DNA of 64,000 nt, taken from the NCBI RefSeq assembly GCF_965661665.1, contig NZ_CBFIEO010000002.1:1-64000 (forward strand), in the 5' to 3' direction. The first letter of the stretch is position 1; the number at the start of each line of letters is the position of its first letter. This stretch comes from Cognatiyoonia sp965661665 (lineage in GTDB: Bacteria; Pseudomonadota; Alphaproteobacteria; Rhodobacterales; Rhodobacteraceae). This document shows positions 43,491-52,332 of this stretch, in pieces. The translations under genes were made by a program, and so were the position numbers. The notes beneath the pieces were generated by a model. The model made no database searches. It was not told the DNA's origin and worked only from the letters and a program-made list of their open reading frames with translations.

Positions 43491-44969
43491 CTAGACGCTG
43501 GTACAAATGTATTTCATCTCCAGATAATCCTCGATCCCGTGATGCGATCCTTCGCGGCCAAGGCCGGACTGTTTCACACCGCCAAACGGGGCAACTTCGG
43601 TGGAGATGATGCCCGTGTTCACGCCGACGATCCCGTATTCCAAGGCTTCGGCGACTTTGGTCACGCGGCTGAGGTCGTTGGCGTAGAAATAACTCGCCAA
43701 ACCAAAGATTGTATCATTGGCCTGTGCGATCACGTCATCCACATCTTCAAACTTGAAAAGCGGCGCGAAGGGGCCAAAAGTCTCATTGGTGCTGACGAGC
43801 ATGTCCTTGGTGGCTTGCGTGACGATGGTTGGCTCGAAGAAGAGACCGCCCAAGTCATGCGGCTTGCCGCCTGTCAGGATCTCCCCTCCTTTGGACAGCG
43901 CGTCGTCGAGGTGTTCTTGTACCTTGTCCACGGCGGACGGCTCGATCAGGGGACCGAGTGCGGTGCCATCAGACAGGCCGTCGCCCACGGTCAGCGCCTC
44001 GACAGCCTCTTTCAGCTTGGCGGCAAATTCATCATAAACGCTCGCTTGCACGTAGATGCGGTTGGCGCAAACACAGGTTTGGCCGTTGTTGCGGAACTTG
44101 CAGGCAATTGCGCCTTCAACGGCTGCGTCCAGATCGGCGTCATTAAAGACAATGAAGGGCGCGTTGCCGCCCAACTCCATTGAGCATTTCATTACTTGAT
44201 CGGCGGCTTGGCGCAGCAGGATGCGGCCCACTTCCGTCGAGCCAGTGAATGTTAGCTTGCGCACATGTGGGTTCTCGCAAAACTCCTTCCCCACATCAGA
44301 AGATGAGGTTGAGGTCACGACAGAGAAGACACCTTTCGGCACGCCCGCTTCTTCGGCAAGCTTGCCCATCGCCAAGGCTGACAAAGGGGTCAGCGCTGCA
44401 GGGCGGATGATGAAGGAACAGCCTGCAGCCAACGCAGGCGCTGCTTTTCGTGTGATCATCGCATTGGGGAAGTTCCACGGCGTGATGCCTGCAGCCACGC
44501 CAATTGGCTGCTTCAGAACCGTGATTCTTTTGTCCGGCATATGTCCAGGAATGGTCTCGCCATAGACCCGCTTCGCCTCTTCGCCGAACCACTCAATAAA
44601 GGATGCGCCATAACCAATCTCCCCCCGAGACTCGGCCAGCGGTTTGCCTTGCTCTGCGGTCAGGATGATGGCGAGGTCTTCTTGATGCTCCATCATCAGG
44701 TCGAACCACTTGCGCAGCACTTGAGCCCTTGCCTTGCCAGTTTGAGCGGCCCAATCGTGGCGGGATTTTTCCGCTGCATTAATCGCAGTGGCGATTTCCG
44801 CGCGGGACAGGTCTGCAACCTTGGCAATCACGTCACCGCGGGCAGGGTTTACCACGTCAAACGTCTTGCCGTCTTTGGCGTCGACCCATTCGCCTGCAAC
44901 GTAGGCTTGCTCACACACAAGGTCCGGACGTGATAGCATGGATTTCAAATCGGTTGTCTGATCAAGCAT
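43491..44969 (-). CDS. gabD: NAD(P)-dependent succinate-semialdehyde dehydrogenase
   Basis: 492 residues of the ALDH superfamily, SSADH type. Catalytic Glu265 in SMELGGNAPFIVFNDADLDA and Cys299 in NNGQTCVCANRIYVQ. TPWNFPNAMITRKAAPALAA is intact. An oddity: the cofactor-binding KPAE motif reads RPAA (189-192), replacing the Lys that contacts the adenosine ribose/phosphate and the following Glu. The start at 44969 (MLDQTTDLKSML) is chosen over 45017 by family length. GabD converts succinate semialdehyde to succinate. No gabT nearby. Confidence 0.88.
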   Translation of the reverse strand: MLDQTTDLKSMLSRPDLVCEQAYVAGEWVDAKDGKTFDVVNPARGDVIAKVADLSRAEIATAINAAEKSRHDWAAQTGKARAQVLRKWFDLMMEHQEDLAIILTAEQGKPLAESRGEIGYGASFIEWFGEEAKRVYGETIPGHMPDKRITVLKQPIGVAAGITPWNFPNAMITRKAAPALAAGCSFIIRPAALTPLSALAMGKLAEEAGVPKGVFSVVTSTSSSDVGKEFCENPHVRKLTFTGSTEVGRILLRQAADQVMKCSMELGGNAPFIVFNDADLDAAVEGAIACKFRNNGQTCVCANRIYVQASVYDEFAAKLKEAVEALTVGDGLSDGTALGPLIEPSAVDKVQEHLDDALSKGGEILTGGKPHDLGGLFFEPTIVTQATKDMLVSTNETFGPFAPLFKFEDVDDVIAQANDTIFGLASYFYANDLSRVTKVAEALEYGIVGVNTGIISTEVAPFGGVKQSGLGREGSHHGIEDYLEMKYICTSV

Positions 44970-45186
44970 GGGGTGCCTCCCTTTATTCCTCGCGCATCTG
45001 ACTGAATCGCAGGGCAAAGGTCCAGCGATTTTGAGCCCAGAACGGTGACTGTTCGAATTCTAACATAAAGTGAGAACTGACACCGTGCCGCAACGGTTCT
45101 CTAGTTAACTTCAAATCACGGCCATCTCACCGCTTTTTCGCCATATTCGGCTTTGATAGAGAGGCTGAATAACAATTAGGCGCATT

Positions 45187-46011
45187 ATGTCGACGAAAAA
45201 CAAAATCACACGCCGCGCATTTGGTGCGCTGATGCTGTCTACTGCGGCCGCTTGCGCGCCCCGTGTGCCAGCCTCAAACCCTGAAGAGGAGGCTTTGCCA
45301 AAGTTCCTGCCAGGGTATGAGCCAATTCCTGATGCTGGTTTCTCTCTGCCGGGGATTCCAGAGAAATATACCCAAGGCATCAACCGCCGCATGGAAGGCA
45401 TTTATACGGGTGAGGCGGAGCCAGGCACGATTGACGTCGATCCTTATGCCAAGTTTCTCTACCTCGTGCAGGAAGACGGGCGCGCGATCCGGTATCCGGT
45501 AGGCGTCGGGCGCGCCGGGCGGAGCTTTAGCGGGTCGGGCACAATCCGTTTGAAAAAGAAATGGCCGGGCTGGACGCCCACCCAGAACATGATCCGCACG
45601 GAACCAGACGTTTACGGCCCCTTCCGCACGGGTATTCCGGGCGGTCTACGCAGTCCTTTGGGCGCGCGCGCGCTTTACCTTTATCGCGGCGGGCGAGACA
45701 CATTCTATCGCATCCACGGCACCAACGACTTGGAAAGCATCGGCAACTCTGGTTCCGCTGGGTGTATCCGTATGTTCAACCAAGACATCATCGACCTTTT
45801 TGAGCGGGTCGAAATTCCGATGCGGGTCAATGTCCGCAGTGAGGAAGAAAGCCTGCGGGTTGATCCAGAGTATTTCGGACGCGGGATTGAGTTGCCACCA
45901 AAGTTCCTCGATTCGGATGAGGTCTATGAAGCGCTGGAAACGGATCCCGTGCCGGACTTTGACGCACCTGATATTCTTGACGTTCCAGAAGTGGTTGATG
46001 AGTCGATTTAA
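45187..46011 (+). CDS. L,D-transpeptidase (YkuD family), Tat-like lipoprotein
   Basis: 274 residues. N-terminal NKITRRAFGALMLSTAAACA resembles a twin-arginine signal with lipobox cysteine. YkuD domain (~90-230) with the catalytic motif HGTNDLESIGNSGSAGCIRM, containing His and the nucleophilic Cys. It builds 3-3 cross-links in peptidoglycan or anchors lipoproteins to it. The acidic C-terminus (FDAPDILDVPEVVDESI) is unusual but intact. Followed by a hairpin terminator. Confidence 0.93.
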   Translation: MSTKNKITRRAFGALMLSTAAACAPRVPASNPEEEALPKFLPGYEPIPDAGFSLPGIPEKYTQGINRRMEGIYTGEAEPGTIDVDPYAKFLYLVQEDGRAIRYPVGVGRAGRSFSGSGTIRLKKKWPGWTPTQNMIRTEPDVYGPFRTGIPGGLRSPLGARALYLYRGGRDTFYRIHGTNDLESIGNSGSAGCIRMFNQDIIDLFERVEIPMRVNVRSEEESLRVDPEYFGRGIELPPKFLDSDEVYEALETDPVPDFDAPDILDVPEVVDESI

Positions 46012-46040
46012 CCCGTTAGAGTGTGCGTAGCGGGTCGATT
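46011..46040 (+). terminator. Probable terminator of the L,D-transpeptidase gene
   Basis: ACCCGTTA (46011-46018) with TAGCGGGT (46028-46035), one G-T wobble, then CGATTTT. The T-run is short. Confidence 0.6.
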
Positions 46041-46103
46041 TTCGCCTGTGTGGCCTTGGTAACGGCCTCGTGAATACCTGATTGATAAGGCGGAAACACG
46101 GGA

Positions 46104-46148
46104 GGCGCTCTTTGGATCGGAGCCCGAAATGGTCGAATCCAAAGCGCC
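46104..46148. repeat. Long inverted repeat upstream of the small membrane protein genes
   Basis: GGCGCTCTTTGGAT (46104-46117) pairs with ATCCAAAGCGCC (46137-46148), 12 bp with a 2-base bulge and a 19-base loop. No T-run follows. Possible mRNA 5' structure or operator for the gene at 46233. Confidence 0.5.
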
Positions 46149-46232
46149 CGAAAGCAACTCTTGGAGCGGTGACAAGAGCCGTGATATTATAGATCGCGTT
46201 GGCCCGTGGGGCGTGATCAACAGGAGAATGTG

Positions 46233-46499
46233 ATGGGTTTTGTGCGTCTCGTCGTCTTTGGATTTATTTTCCTGGGCATCATCTACTTTTGCCTTTCATG
46301 GTTTTCACGGTCCGTCCGGCGCGAAAAGCTGGAAGAGGATTGGGTGGAAGAAAAGCCTGACGGCATCAGCCGCGATCAATACGTCGCGGCCGGAATTAAG
46401 AAATATAACAGCAGCTTGCGGCCAAAACTTTTGCTGCTTGTCTATGTGGTGCCGACCATTCTGGTCGCAGGCATCATCTATGCTACCAATGCGAATTGA
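46233..46499 (+). CDS. Small two-span inner membrane protein
   Basis: 88 residues from ATG 46233, with CAGGAG upstream. An N-terminal span (FVRLVVFGFIFLGIIYFCLS), then a charged loop (RREKLEEDWVEEKPDGISRD) and a C-terminal span (LLLVYVVPTILVAGIIYA). Unknown function. It overlaps the next gene by 4 bp, so they form an operon. Confidence 0.8.
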   Translation: MGFVRLVVFGFIFLGIIYFCLSWFSRSVRREKLEEDWVEEKPDGISRDQYVAAGIKKYNSSLRPKLLLLVYVVPTILVAGIIYATNAN

Positions 46500-47176
46500 A
46501 GACTGATTTGGCCCGTCTACGTATGATTTTTCGAGTGTCGGTCTTTTTGATCGTTGGTCTGTTTTTGCACTACATGCTGCCGCAGCACGACATCGTGCGC
46601 GTGACCTCTACAGAGATTATTCGGATCGATTTTGGCGGGTTGAACCGCCTGTTCTATGCGCAAGCGGACAGCGGCAATTTCGACAATCTGACCCGTGACC
46701 TGCGCTTGATCTACACTGAAAAGCGCAAGACCTTCCTGCTTGGCTTTGTGCAGCGCGATGTTGAAGAGGTGATGGTCTATCGGAACGAGGATACGGGTTG
46801 GATTTGGCCGCCTTATTTCAAGTTTGACAGCTCGAACCTTCAAGCGGAAATGGCCGGCGCCGAGGGGGACGATCAGTGGTACAGCATCACGCATTATGGT
46901 TGGCGGATTGCTTGGGCGTCGATTTATCCCAATGCAGTCGCGATCAGACCTGTAGATGGCCCTGACGTGCGGATCATCCCCTGGTTCAACATCTTCTTCT
47001 TTGTGTTCTTGATCGTGGCCATCGTGACGGTGCGGGCGATGTGGAACCAATTCCGCGAACGCAAAGTGGACCCCTTGCTCGATTCAGCGGGCGACCGCTT
47101 GGATGAGGTGCAGGCCGGTGTTGCGGAGCGGAGGTCTGGCTTGCTCCGCTGGCTGAACACCTGGCGAAAGAAGTAA
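46496..47176 (+). CDS. DUF1523 family membrane protein
   Basis: 226 residues. It starts at TTG 46496 (overlapping the previous stop, TTGA) or at ATG 46523. An N-terminal span (IFRVSVFLIVGLFLHYMLPQ), DUF1523 core (DIVRVTSTEIIRIDFGGLNR, WIWPPYFKFDSSNLQAEM, YYGWRIAWASIYPNAV-like) and a second span near 160-180 (IIPWFNIFFFVFLIVAIVTV). Function unknown. Paired with the small membrane protein in an operon. Confidence 0.82.
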   Translation: MKTDLARLRMIFRVSVFLIVGLFLHYMLPQHDIVRVTSTEIIRIDFGGLNRLFYAQADSGNFDNLTRDLRLIYTEKRKTFLLGFVQRDVEEVMVYRNEDTGWIWPPYFKFDSSNLQAEMAGAEGDDQWYSITHYGWRIAWASIYPNAVAIRPVDGPDVRIIPWFNIFFFVFLIVAIVTVRAMWNQFRERKVDPLLDSAGDRLDEVQAGVAERRSGLLRWLNTWRKK

Positions 47177-47195
47177 GACCGGAAGTAGATTGGAT

Positions 47196-47279
47196 GTGGG
47201 TGGGCACGCCCACCCACCCCTTGTGGGGGCGCTGCCCCCGGCTTCGCCTCCCCCCCTGGATACTTTTGGCAAGCGGAAG
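47196..47279 (+). repeat. GC-rich palindromes and intergenic repeat, copy 3
   Basis: GTGGGTGGGC-AC-GCCCACCCAC (47196-47217) and GGGGGC-GCT-GCCCCC (47225-47239) are followed by CCCCCCTGGATACTTTTGGC and AAGCGGAAG (47251-47279), which ends at the ALDH stop. The core matches copies at 8383 and 31391. The palindromes may terminate transcription from both sides. Confidence 0.6.
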
Positions 47280-47280
47280 T

Positions 47281-49596
47281 TTATTCGCCGTAGGGAATCC
47301 AGATATTTTTAATCTCTGTCGCTTCTGCCAGAAGGTCCTTGGCTGTGGGCGCGTGGTCTTTGCCGTGGTTGACCCATGTGCGCTTGAGGTTGCCTGCGCT
47401 GGCCTTCTCAATCGTGGCGGAGATGTCCTTGGCGGAGAAAGACCAGACCGCATCAATATCAGCATGGCTGGCGACGGGTAGGGCCAACTCTGCGTGGTGT
47501 CCGGTCAGGATGTTGACGACGCCGGCTGGCACGTCTGAGGTTTCCAAGACCTGATAGAAATCTGTGGCTGCCAGAGGGAAAGGCTCACTTGCGATCAGCG
47601 TGATGCTGTTGCCTGTAGAAAGGGCCGCGGCCATCGGGGCGATGGTGCCCAAAAGCGGATAAGCATCGTCGCAGAAGGCGGCGATCTTGCCAACCGGTTC
47701 TTTCATCGCCAGTGCCACGCCGCGAATGGGGACGCCATGTACTTGGCCATCGTATTTGTCGGCCCAAGCGGCGAAGGTGAAGAGCGTGCTGATGCAGTGA
47801 CTCAGTTCCGCTTTGCCGGATTTGCCGGTGAGGGCTTCGATCCTGTCGGTAAATTCATCTGCGCGGGCGGAGAGGTTTTCCGCGATGTAGAAAAGGATTT
47901 GTGCGCGCAGGTGGCCCGTTGTGTTGGCCCAGCCTTTGGCCGCGTTCATGGACTCCACGGCGTTGCGCACGTCCTTGCGGTTGGCAAGGCTTGCGTGGCC
48001 TAAGAGCGCGCCTTTGGGTCCGTAGACTGGGCGGCTGTAGCCACCGTCGGGACGCGCTTGTTTGCCACCGATGTAGAGTTTCGCGGTGCGGTCGACGCCC
48101 TCACAGCGTGCGCCGTTGCCGTCGAAGGCTTCGATGGCTTTCAGGGCCTTGGGCGTGGTTTTCGGCTTGGTATAGGCGGCGAGCCCTTCCCAGCCACCTT
48201 CGCGTCCAAAGCCGCTTTCACGCACACCGCCGAAGCCTGAAGCCGCGTCCATCATATTGGTTCCGTTCACCCAGACGATGCCCGAGGCAAGCTTGGGCGC
48301 GATGTCGAGCGCGAGGTTGATGTTTTCCGACCAAACGGAGGCGGCGAGGCCATAGCGGGTGTTGTTGGCAATCTCAACTGCCTCACTTGGCGTGCGGAAG
48401 GTCGTCGCGGCTAACACGGGGCCGAAGATTTCCTCCTGCATCAGGGGGGAGGCAGCGTGGAGGCCTGTGATCAGCGTCGGGGGATAAAAGCAGCCATCTG
48501 GCGCTGAGGTTTGGAACATCTCGCCTTCGGTGTTTCCATCCACCATCTGAGTGATCTGATCGAGTTGCACAGGATGCACAATCGCGCCCACGTCGATGCA
48601 TTTGTCGAGCGGGTCGCCCACACGAAGCCGTTCCATCCGCTTTTTGAGCCGTGCATAGACATCCTCCGCAATGCCTTCCTGCACCAAGAGCCGCGATCCT
48701 GCGCAGCAGACCTGCCCTTGGTTGAACCAGATCGCATCGACGAGCCCCTCGATGGCGCTGTCGATATCGGCGTCCTCGAAAATGATGTAGGGGGATTTAC
48801 CGCCAAGCTCCAAGGTGAGCTTCTTGCCGGTGCCCGCCGTTGCGTCGCGGATGATGCGACCGACTTCAGTGGAGCCTGTAAAGGCGATCTTGTCGACATC
48901 GGCGTTGACCAAGGCTGCGCCCGTTTCCCCATCGCCGGTGACGATGTTCACAACGCCCGCAGGCACACCCGCTTCGGTGCAGATTTCGGCAAAAAGCATG
49001 GCGGTGAGAGGCGTGTATTCTGCAGGTTTCAGGACGACAGTGTTGCCCATCGCAAGCGCAGGCGCGATTTTCCACGCGAGCATCAGAAGCGGGAAGTTCC
49101 AAGGGATGATCTGCCCGCAGACGCCAACGGCTTTGTGATTAGGCAGCTCGCTTTCCATCAATTGCGCCATGCCCGCATGATAATAGAAATGCCGCTGCGC
49201 CAGAGGGACATCGATGTCGCGGCTTTCGCGGATCGGCTTGCCGTTATCCAGCGTCTCCATCACGGCAAATAGACGGCTGTGTTTTTGCAAAAGCCGCGCA
49301 ATCGCGTAGAGGATCCTAGCCCGACCGTGACCGCCGAGTTTCTCCCATTTGGGCTGCGCTTTGCGGGCGGCGGCGACGGCTTTGGCAACCTCTTCTGCGG
49401 TGCCTTTTGTGACACCGGCAAGCCGCTCCTCCGTGGCGGGATTGGTCGTTTCAAAATCATTACGCAACGGGCCCCATGCGCCGTTGATGTAATGCCCCGC
49501 AATGCCGCCGCGATCGGCCAGCCATTGCAGCGCATCTTTGCTGCTTTCGGGGGCAGGGCCGTAGTCCATGGTTTTGAAAATCTCTTTGACTGTCAT
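47281..49596 (-). CDS. ALDH16-type double-domain aldehyde dehydrogenase
   Basis: 771 residues from ATG 49596 (MTVKEIFKTMDYG), or 775 from TTG 49608. Two tandem ALDH modules. The N-terminal one is complete: IIPWNFPLLMLAWKIAPALA, KPAEYTPL, catalytic Glu in LELGGKSPYIIFEDADIDSA and Cys in NQGQVCCAGSRLLVQ. The second module (from ~480) has ALDH-like strands but no catalytic Cys/Glu, as in bacterial ALDH16, where it stabilises the dimer. Directly after deoC, so acetaldehyde from deoxyribose 5-phosphate is a sensible substrate. Confidence 0.9.
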   Translation of the reverse strand: MTVKEIFKTMDYGPAPESSKDALQWLADRGGIAGHYINGAWGPLRNDFETTNPATEERLAGVTKGTAEEVAKAVAAARKAQPKWEKLGGHGRARILYAIARLLQKHSRLFAVMETLDNGKPIRESRDIDVPLAQRHFYYHAGMAQLMESELPNHKAVGVCGQIIPWNFPLLMLAWKIAPALAMGNTVVLKPAEYTPLTAMLFAEICTEAGVPAGVVNIVTGDGETGAALVNADVDKIAFTGSTEVGRIIRDATAGTGKKLTLELGGKSPYIIFEDADIDSAIEGLVDAIWFNQGQVCCAGSRLLVQEGIAEDVYARLKKRMERLRVGDPLDKCIDVGAIVHPVQLDQITQMVDGNTEGEMFQTSAPDGCFYPPTLITGLHAASPLMQEEIFGPVLAATTFRTPSEAVEIANNTRYGLAASVWSENINLALDIAPKLASGIVWVNGTNMMDAASGFGGVRESGFGREGGWEGLAAYTKPKTTPKALKAIEAFDGNGARCEGVDRTAKLYIGGKQARPDGGYSRPVYGPKGALLGHASLANRKDVRNAVESMNAAKGWANTTGHLRAQILFYIAENLSARADEFTDRIEALTGKSGKAELSHCISTLFTFAAWADKYDGQVHGVPIRGVALAMKEPVGKIAAFCDDAYPLLGTIAPMAAALSTGNSITLIASEPFPLAATDFYQVLETSDVPAGVVNILTGHHAELALPVASHADIDAVWSFSAKDISATIEKASAGNLKRTWVNHGKDHAPTAKDLLAEATEIKNIWIPYGE

Positions 49597-49600
49597 TGTC

Positions 49601-50587
49601 TTATCCAATCGGATGGCGCCAGTTGGCGGAGTAGCTGCCGGTCACGTGATGTTCGAGTTGCCGTTCGATGTCGCCCAAGAGCGACGACGCCCCGAAGCGA
49701 AAAAGGTCGGGCTGGAGCCATCTGTCGCCCAGCTCATCCTTGATCATCGACAGATAGGTGATCGCGTCTTTGGCTTTGGAAATACCGCCTGCGGGTTTGT
49801 AGCCCACTTTAAACCCTGTGCTGGCTTGATAGGCACGAATGGCGCGGATCATGGTCAGGGTCACGGGCAGGGTCGCATTGACGGGCTCTTTGCCGGTGGA
49901 GGTTTTGATGAAATCGGCGCCAGCCATCATGCAGACTAGGCTGGCCTTAGCGACAGTGCGAAGCGTGCCGAGCTCGCCGGTGGCAAGGATGGCTTTGACG
50001 TGCGCATGCCCACAAGCAGCGCGCATCTCTTTCATTTCGTCATAAAGCGCTTGCCAATTGCCGGTGAGCGCGTAGCGGCGGGAAATGACGATGTCGATCT
50101 CTTCCGCGCCCGCCGCAACGCTTTCGCCAATCTCTGCAATGCGCAGGTGAAAAGGCGACAGTCCCGCTGGAAAACCGGTGGAAACAGCCGCAACCGGAAT
50201 GCTGGAGCCGCGCAGAGCCTCGACAGCCGTTGGTACCATGTCGTGATAGACGCAGACCGCGCCTGTGGTCAGACCCGTCATGCCCAGTTTGTCCAACAGC
50301 GCGGGGGAAACGGGTTGTTTCGCCTTCGCGCAAAGGCGTCGGACACGGTTTTCAGTGTCGTCGCCGCTCAAGGTCGTCAAATCGATGCAGGAAATCGCTT
50401 TGCACAGCCACGCCGCTTGATAGTTCTTCTTGACCGACCGCCTGCCGGGCAGGGTTTTGGCCCGCCGTTCAATCGCCGACGTGTTTGCCTGAACGGAAGC
50501 CACCCAATCCAGATCAAGCGGGATACCATCGTTTCGTGGTGCTTGGATCTGTGGCAGCTGGTGCGTGTCTGTGACAGCGGTGTGCAC
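49601..50587 (-). CDS. deoC: Deoxyribose-phosphate aldolase
   Basis: 328 residues. TIM-barrel class I aldolase. Conserved CIDLTTLSGDDTENRVRRLC, then the Schiff-base lysine in MMAGADFIKTSTGKEPVNAT and GFKVGYKPAGGISKAKDAI. It cleaves 2-deoxyribose 5-phosphate to acetaldehyde and glyceraldehyde 3-phosphate. The N-terminal 60 residues are longer than in E. coli, typical of the eukaryote-like DERA branch. Starts at GTG 50587 behind GGAGAAT. Operon with ALDH16. The decayed AraC gene upstream may have been its regulator. Confidence 0.93.
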   Translation of the reverse strand: MHTAVTDTHQLPQIQAPRNDGIPLDLDWVASVQANTSAIERRAKTLPGRRSVKKNYQAAWLCKAISCIDLTTLSGDDTENRVRRLCAKAKQPVSPALLDKLGMTGLTTGAVCVYHDMVPTAVEALRGSSIPVAAVSTGFPAGLSPFHLRIAEIGESVAAGAEEIDIVISRRYALTGNWQALYDEMKEMRAACGHAHVKAILATGELGTLRTVAKASLVCMMAGADFIKTSTGKEPVNATLPVTLTMIRAIRAYQASTGFKVGYKPAGGISKAKDAITYLSMIKDELGDRWLQPDLFRFGASSLLGDIERQLEHHVTGSYSANWRHPIG

Positions 50588-50641
50588 GTGTATTCTCCTG
50601 TATAGGTCTGATCAGTGGCACGGAACCGCCGCGCGATGCAA

Positions 50642-51469
50642 CTAGTTGGCGCGCTTTGGCTGAAGGATATCGCGCTGATACGCCTGACGGTATTTCAGCG
50701 GTGTGGCCCCGTGATGGGCGCGGAACAGCTTTGAAAATGTGCCATATTCGGGATGCCGCATTGGGCGGCAAAATCCTGAACGATGTCGCTGTCGGTGATT
50801 AGTTGTTGCGCGGCATAGTGCATCCGGATTCCATTGATGTACTCTGACGGGCTTTGCCCTGTGAACGCGCGCATGGACCAGCTGACGTGCGCATGGGTGA
50901 GGCCCGTGCGTTTGACGAGGCCAGCGGCACCCTCTTGGAAGGCGTTCGGGTCGGTCATGTCATTCAAGGCGTCAGATAACCATGCGGGCATGTCAGTGGC
51001 GTTCATGCCCTTGGCCATGTCGGTCAGAATGGGCAGAATAAACGCCTCCGTCGCCAGCGCGGATCGGCTGCTTTGTTCTAACTTCAGCGCCGCTTGGTTC
51101 AGTTGCGCCAGGTCGCGGCTGTTGAGGCTGCGCTGGTGCATGATCGAAAGATCGGGGAGGGCTGGGCCATGTCGATCTTGGAGCTTGTCGATGATGTCTG
51201 GATGCAGGCATAGGGCGACGATCAACGCAAACTCTCCCTTGGTTTGAACACCATGTGCGGGGTCGGGGGGCATGAGGATCAAATCACCATCGGACAACGC
51301 ATCAATCCGACCATCAATATGGTGCCGCACCCGCCCATTCTGCACCCAAAAGAGTTCAAAAAGTCGTGCGTATGCAGCGGATTGGGCCGTGCGGGGTCAG
51401 CTCCGCCCGCGTGATGTGAACGTGATCCCCATTTTTCAGAATGTCAGCATGGCGCAGCGTGATCGTCAT
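50642..51469 (-). pseudogene. AraC family transcriptional regulator with at least three frameshifts
   Basis: ATG 51469 opens MTITLRHADILKNGDHVHIT. The frame then slips near 51395, is right again for NPLHTHDF, and slips once more in a T-run (GACTTTTTGAAC, near 51362) before ELFWVQNGRVRHHIDG. The long middle part (50695-51345) is intact, with QEGAAGLVKRTGLTHAHVSW and FTGQSPSEYINGIRMHYAAQ as the AraC HTH. After AAQCGIP one base is missing. The correct end GTFSKLFRAHHGATPLKYRQ, AYQRDILQPKRAN is in another frame to 50642. It probably regulated deoC-ALDH16. Confidence 0.85.
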
Positions 51470-51572
51470 GTCGAAATCCTAGCACATCACGGACAATGTG
51501 GACCCAGATAACAGTAGGTGACATTGCGGAAGAGGGGCGCTAAGGACGAGACATCAAAAGCAGGGGGAAGAC

Positions 51573-52247
51573 ATGAGCTTTGATCGGTCTATAAAGATCG
51601 CACCATCTATTTTGGCTGCAGATTTTGCAAACTTTGGCGCGGAATGTGCAGCGGTTGAGTCGCAGGGTGCAGATTGGATTCATGTCGATGTGATGGACGG
51701 TCATTTTGTGCCCAACATCTCTTTCGGGGCGACAACCTGCAAAGCCATTCGTCCGCATATCAAGGGCGTTATGGATGTGCATCTGATGATCGCGCCTATT
51801 GATCCCTACATCCAGGATTTCGCCAATGCAGGCGCTGATTTCATCACCGCTCATGTCGAAGCAGGCCCGCATATCCATCGGACGCTTCAGGCCATTCGAG
51901 GGGCAGGATGCAAAGCAGGTGTTGCCTTGAACCCCGGCACCCCTGCCAGCGCAGTGGAAGAGCTTTTGGACATCGTGGATTTGGTCTGTGTGATGACCGT
52001 GAACCCTGGATTTGGCGGACAGAGCTTTATCGACATGACCGCAAAAGTGCGCGCCCTGCGTGATATGATTGGTGACCGTCCCGTTCACATCGAAATTGAC
52101 GGCGGTGTCGATCCAAAGACCGCACCATTGGTCGCGGCCGCAGGTGCGGACGTTCTGGTGGCAGGGTCTGCTGTGTTCCGTGGCGGCTCCGTCAACAATC
52201 CAGAGCCCTATGGCGCCAACATCCGCGCCATCCGCGAAGCAATCTGA
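51573..52247 (+). CDS. rpe: Ribulose-phosphate 3-epimerase
   Basis: 224 residues, TIM barrel. Start MSFDRSIKIAPSILAADFAN, metal ligands in DWIHVDVMDGHFVPNISFGA and DVHLMIAPIDPYI, phosphate site VCVMTVNPGFGGQSFI and HIEIDGGVDPKTAPL. It interconverts ribulose 5-phosphate and xylulose 5-phosphate. Fits near xylBA, whose product xylulose 5-phosphate enters the same pathway, though it is not in the same operon. Confidence 0.97.
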   Translation: MSFDRSIKIAPSILAADFANFGAECAAVESQGADWIHVDVMDGHFVPNISFGATTCKAIRPHIKGVMDVHLMIAPIDPYIQDFANAGADFITAHVEAGPHIHRTLQAIRGAGCKAGVALNPGTPASAVEELLDIVDLVCVMTVNPGFGGQSFIDMTAKVRALRDMIGDRPVHIEIDGGVDPKTAPLVAAAGADVLVAGSAVFRGGSVNNPEPYGANIRAIREAI

Positions 52248-52332
52248 TCTGCACAAAAACTGCAGAAGCGGCGCGTGACCCGTTGCACGGTGGCGTCCTA
52301 TCCCTAAATGGATGGAAACACGGAGATTTAGG

